This document shows positions 60,306 through 64,000 of a stretch of DNA of 64,000 nucleotides, piece by piece (positions within the stretch are counted from its first letter, which is position 1; each line of letters begins with the position of its first letter). The stretch comes from Lepidurus packardi (Eukaryota; Arthropoda; Branchiopoda; Notostraca; Triopsidae), in assembly GCA_023053545.1 (NCBI GenBank), contig JAKZAN010000007.1:7006001-7070000 (forward strand). Direction: 5' to 3'. The notes below the pieces were generated by a model. It saw only the letters and a list, made by a program, of their open reading frames with translations, did not search any database and had not been told where the DNA came from. A program made the position numbers and the translations under genes.

Positions 60306-63300
60306 ATGTCTGAGTACGAAAAGATCCGAAGACAGTGCTTCAAACGTGGTGAATTGTACGAAGACCCGGAGTTTTCAACGACGCAATCCTCCGTTTTCTA
60401 CCACCAGACTCCTCCTTTCCAGTTTATTTGGAAGAGACCCAAGGTAACAACCGTAAATATTCATTGTTTATATAAATTTGATGATTATTCCCCATCCAAT
60501 TCCTTCTCTTTGCTTCACTCCTTGGTTGCTGGCGGGGAACATGGTTTACGGTGGGCGTGTGGCATCGTGCGGTAAAAGGTTTTGTTTTTTCTTTTACTTT
60601 CTTTTATTGTTGAAATAACCTTTCGAAAAACGCGAGTTACTATCTTACATGCCAAGCCATTTTTTCCTTTTTCCTTAAGATCGTAATTGTCTTTGGGTGG
60701 GGAACCCACAATGGGACCATGTTTTCCGGGAAAGGAAAGCTCTTCAACGGCTGGTGTAGCAATTTTGGGAGGAGAATTATCTCAAATTGACGTAGTGGTC
60801 ACCAGCCCCTTTTCCCTTTCGTTTCATTCCGGGTTACGTGACACCATGCACCTTGCGTAGCAATTTTCTATTTTGATCCGCTTTTTTGATCTAGCGGTTC
60901 TGCTTAACAAACCGTAGCGTAGTATTGCAGAAGATGGTTCATTGCTCGTCACTTTTGCCGTTTAATGTCAGACTGTCAGAGAAAACCCAAGTACCCAAGT
61001 CAATAAGAAACACCACACCATTACACTACGATTACCCGAATAGCCGGTTTGTTAACCCTTTTGTCTCGAACATCCTACACTATTTAAACATGTATCCCGT
61101 TCTTCCAAGGTCTTTGTAAAATATTCGAATAGGGTACACGTGTCCTGTTCGTGGTCCTGGGTAAACTCACATATGTGCTTGCCTATATTTAGCTGCTTGA
61201 TACGAGATGTCGATTTTCGATAAATAAATTACTGTTCATCTATAGGAACTTACCCAGAATCCTGTCTTCATCAAAGAAGGATCTTCGGTCTTTGACGTCG
61301 TACCTGGCAAATTAGGTAGACATGCTTGCAAAACATATCTTTCGTACATGTTTTATATTGAAAAATGGTTTATTTTTAAAAATTTTTATTTGATCTGTGG
61401 TATGTTGTGTAGGTGACCGGTGGTTGGTTTCGTGTTTGGGGTGTTTGTTCCTGACCAAAGGGTTTTTCTATCGCGTGGTTCCTGCTGACCAGACATTTGA
61501 AGAACAGCTAGAAAATTCCACCAACCTCTCCACCTACACTGGCATTTTTCGGTAAATATCTTATACGATTAGAAGACCCACACTTAAAAGACATGTGTAG
61601 CTTTCGCCTTTGGTGGTGCGGAGAATGGGTGGAAGTGACCATTGATGACCGCTTGCCAACAGTGAACGGCAAACTAGTTTTTGCTCATAGCCAAGCACTG
61701 GAGCAATTTTGGCCTTGTCTCTTGGAAAAAGCATATGCAAAGTAAGCAAAGTTATTAGAGAAAAGAAGAAACGTGTCCAGTTTGGCGCAAATATAAAAAG
61801 CGAAAAAAGTGCCGTGACCAGGATTCGAACCTGGGTTACTGCGGCCACAACGCAGGGTCCTAACCACTAGACGATCACGGCTCATGGTAGCCTGTCTGAT
61901 TGTTGCTTAGTTGAAGGCAAACTAGGACAGATAGGTAGCTTTATTGCCACGCAGATCTGGGAAGGGGAGTAAATAGGTCGTACTGCTTAAATTTTTTTTA
62001 TGGATCAGATTGCATGGCTCATACGAAGCTTTGAAGTACGGCTCAACTCTTGACGGATTAGCTGATTTAACCGGGGGCGTGACCGAAAGTGTTTTATTGA
62101 AAAATGAAGCCGCTCTTGCATCATCAACACTGCTGAATGGACGGTTTTTGACTCGTTTGTTGTCCAGCACAAGCTTGGTCACCTTGAGCGTGCAAAATGC
62201 TCAGACTAGTGCTTCCCGCAGTGCGATGGAGCGCTTGTCCAATGGGATAATTATTGGAATTAATTACAAAGTTTACGCTGTTGACAAGGTAGCTTTCGGC
62301 GTTTAAGAAGAGGCCCGAATGTTAACGAGCTTATTCAAGGTGGACACTCTCTCCAACGAACCCATTTATTTAGCCAAATTGAAGTGCTCGTTGGGAGAGG
62401 TAGGCGAGAGCTTGGTAGCTTGGAGTCGTACCTCTGACGAATGGGAAAATGCCTCGTCTTCGGAAAGAGAGCGCCTGAATTCGTGTAATTTAGCAGATGG
62501 TGAATTTTGGTATGTTAGAAATAAAGGTCAGAAAACTTTTGGAATAATAAGCGTTGATTGCAGGATGCCTATAAATGAAATTCTTCGCACTTTTACGCAA
62601 CTGGAATTGGTACATTTAGATGCCGAAACAAGCAAAGATGAACCGAGTTTGAGTGGCAAACTGCCGTGGACTACGAGAGTATACCAGGGTACCTGGCAAA
62701 AAGGGGTTACGGCGGGGGGTTGTCGAAATAACGTTGAAACATTTCACATAAACCCCCAGTTGCACCTCATATTGAGTGACGGTGATGAAGTAATAATCTC
62801 TGTCTGCCAACATACCGTACTGGAGCCCAAAGTAAAGACTCATATTTCCTCAGCGTCATCGGCAGCAATCTTACAGTTCCATTTGTTTAACCAAGGTTAT
62901 TGGGTTTTCGGTATATCCTTTACCGAAGCTCGGTTCTGAAGTAATTGGCAAATCCTTCTTCAAGCGAAATAAATCTCTGGTAAACTCGCAGTATAGCAAC
63001 AGCAGACAGGTATGTGCATACAAACATGAAGCTTGACATGAAGTTCGAGGGAGGGAAAGATGTAATTATTGAGCTTTATCTAGGTTAGCCAAAGATGTCA
63101 TTTGGAACAAGGAGGGTACTTAATTGTACCCACGACGTTTGAACCAGGACAGGAAGCCTCGTTTACGTTAAGAGTGTTTTCATCACAAGCACTAAAACTC
63201 AAATCAATCGATGCCATGCCAACAATGTTGAAGTCCGCGTTTGTTAAAGTATACATACATCAATACTTACTTAGATACCAGCGAAACCAAATTCTTGACA

Positions 63301-64000
63301 GGCTTCGTCCGGGACTCAACAAGAGGGACGCGGCCTAACTCAATACGAAGCTGTTTTTCTGCAGCTGGCCGACGAGCATCGATCTGTTAATGCGTTTGAA
63401 CTGCAAGAACTGCTTGAAGCATGTCTCCCAAATGGTAGAATTCGGTTCTCACTGTTTGCTTAATAACGTGTCAATTTGTTTTTATTCTAGACTATATTAA
63501 AAGCTGCGCCAGTATTGAGGTGTGCCGGCAAGTAGTTCTGGCGTTTGATGTAAGTTGGAAAGTCCATTAGTTATTGCGTGTTGTCAACCTATGTATTTTT
63601 TTAGACCTCCGGGCTAGGTCGACTAAAAATTAACGATTTTCGGGACCTTATGGCCAGTTTGAAAGGATGGCAGAGCGTTTTTAAAGCTCACACGAAAGAG
63701 AAAACGGGAATCTTACGAGCAGAGCGGTTCAAAGATGCGCTATTTGATATAGGTAAAATGCTTAATTATGCTAGGTTCCGGTAGGGATCTAAAGGGTTGT
63801 GTCTCCATTATTTACATGCCTCACCTTCATTTCCTTTCTTTTATTATTTAGGTTTCCAGCTAAATAATGATGTGCTCTCTATTCTCATGCTGAAGTACAT
63901 GAGGAAGGATGGGACTTTACGCTTTGGGGATTTCGTTTCTGCTATAATTCATATGCATAGTGCCTTTGGTGAGTACAGCTCGCCGTTATATTCCACTTCA
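60306..64000 (+). CDS. Calpain lacking the catalytic triad (calpain C-like), 3' end outside the window
   Basis: Calpains are calcium-dependent cysteine proteases. Thirteen exons are seen: 60306-60443, 61246-61315, 61413-61551, 61601-61741, 62009-62288, 62340-62509, 62564-62831, 62896-63009, 63084-63248, 63302-63434, 63491-63549, 63605-63752, 63852-63968; about 647 residues are encoded before the right edge. The N-terminus has [12 protein letters not shown]. The protease core keeps [22 protein letters not shown] and [12 protein letters not shown], but GDCWF is GDRWL (Arg 72), the His position is Asn 248 (GINYKV) and the Asn position is Cys 272. The 24-residue His-to-Asn spacing is kept, so the positions are secure. 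The C2-like domain ([16 protein letters not shown]) and part of the penta-EF-hand domain ([14 protein letters not shown]) follow. Drosophila calpain C is likewise inactive. It is probably a regulatory or scaffold protein. Intron 4 hosts a tRNA gene. Confidence 0.93.
60444..61245. other. Long first intron of the calpain gene
   Basis: 802 nt against 49-100 nt for most other introns of the gene (the tRNA-bearing one is 267 nt). No gene or repeat is recognised in it; first introns often hold regulatory sites. Confidence 0.5.
61804..61809 (-). terminator. Pol III terminator of tRNA-His
   Basis: Six T on the minus strand directly after the tRNA discriminator base. Confidence 0.8.
61810..61881 (-). 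tRNA. trnH-GTG: tRNA-His (GTG)
   Basis: A complete cloverleaf of 72 bases on the minus strand: acceptor GCCGTGA pairing with TCACGGC, anticodon stem CTGCG/CGCAG with loop TTGTGGC (anticodon at 61848-61846), and T arm GGTTCGAATCC serving as the B box. The A box (TAGTGGTTAGG) and a T6 terminator are present, so it should be transcribed by Pol III. It has no intron. It lies inside intron 4 of the calpain gene, antisense to it, and is the only tRNA found in the window. Confidence 0.97.

Noticed and set aside
62832-62895. Frameshift in the calpain C2-like domain
   Set aside because: A 64-nt GT-AG intron with acceptor AAG restores the frame and reproduces the family pattern ([11 protein letters not shown]), so no frameshift is needed.

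Overview
The window reads as nuclear DNA of an arthropod, most likely a branchiopod crustacean of the Daphnia type. The clues are very short introns (48-100 nt in nearly every gene), tightly packed genes on both strands, two chitin-binding RR cuticle proteins with a 6-nt first coding exon, arthropod TATA/TCAGT core promoters, and a calpain lacking all three catalytic residues, as in Drosophila calpain C. The species is an inference; no search was run.

Layout. Bases 1 to about 27,350 hold no gene that I can support. There are only short uninformative open frames, GA/CT tracts, AT-rich patches and an over-represented octamer (TATAGGCT). From 27.36 kb the window becomes gene-dense. In order it holds NVL (nuclear VCP-like AAA ATPase, +), a secreted Lys/Glu/Pro-rich protein (+), a secreted Thr/Pro mucin-like protein (-), eIF1 (+), DNAAF19/CCDC103 (-), NOP2/NSUN1 rRNA methyltransferase (+), pirin (-), a decayed hAT transposase (-), a damaged Cys-rich PAN-like gene (+), an orphan Pro/Gly-rich membrane protein (+), and cuticle protein copy 1 (-). 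It continues with an intact Harbinger-type pair (DDE nuclease + and Myb/SANT-like partner -), cuticle protein copy 2 (-), CIAO2B/galla-2 (+), a single-exon beta-1,3-galactosyltransferase (+), and an inactive calpain (+, running off the right edge) with a tRNA-His gene nested antisense in one intron.

Functional themes. NVL, NOP2 and eIF1 serve ribosome assembly and translation. CIAO2B serves cytosolic Fe-S delivery, and pirin is an iron-binding nuclear cupin. The secreted low-complexity proteins and the cuticle pair are probably extracellular matrix or cuticle products. Several genes are arranged tail to tail (NOP2/pirin stops 44 bp apart, the Harbinger pair 12 bp apart), and DNAAF19/NOP2 start head to head 354 bp apart.

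Most notable: cuticle copy 1 has ACG where its paralogue has the ATG start, and it also lacks part of the RR domain. A transposase and its DNA-binding partner, both with open frames, lie between the two cuticle copies without a recognisable pair of terminal repeats. The calpain has Arg, Asn and Cys at the Cys/His/Asn triad positions. Three predicted introns of 48-54 nt are multiples of three without stops, so retention would keep the frame.
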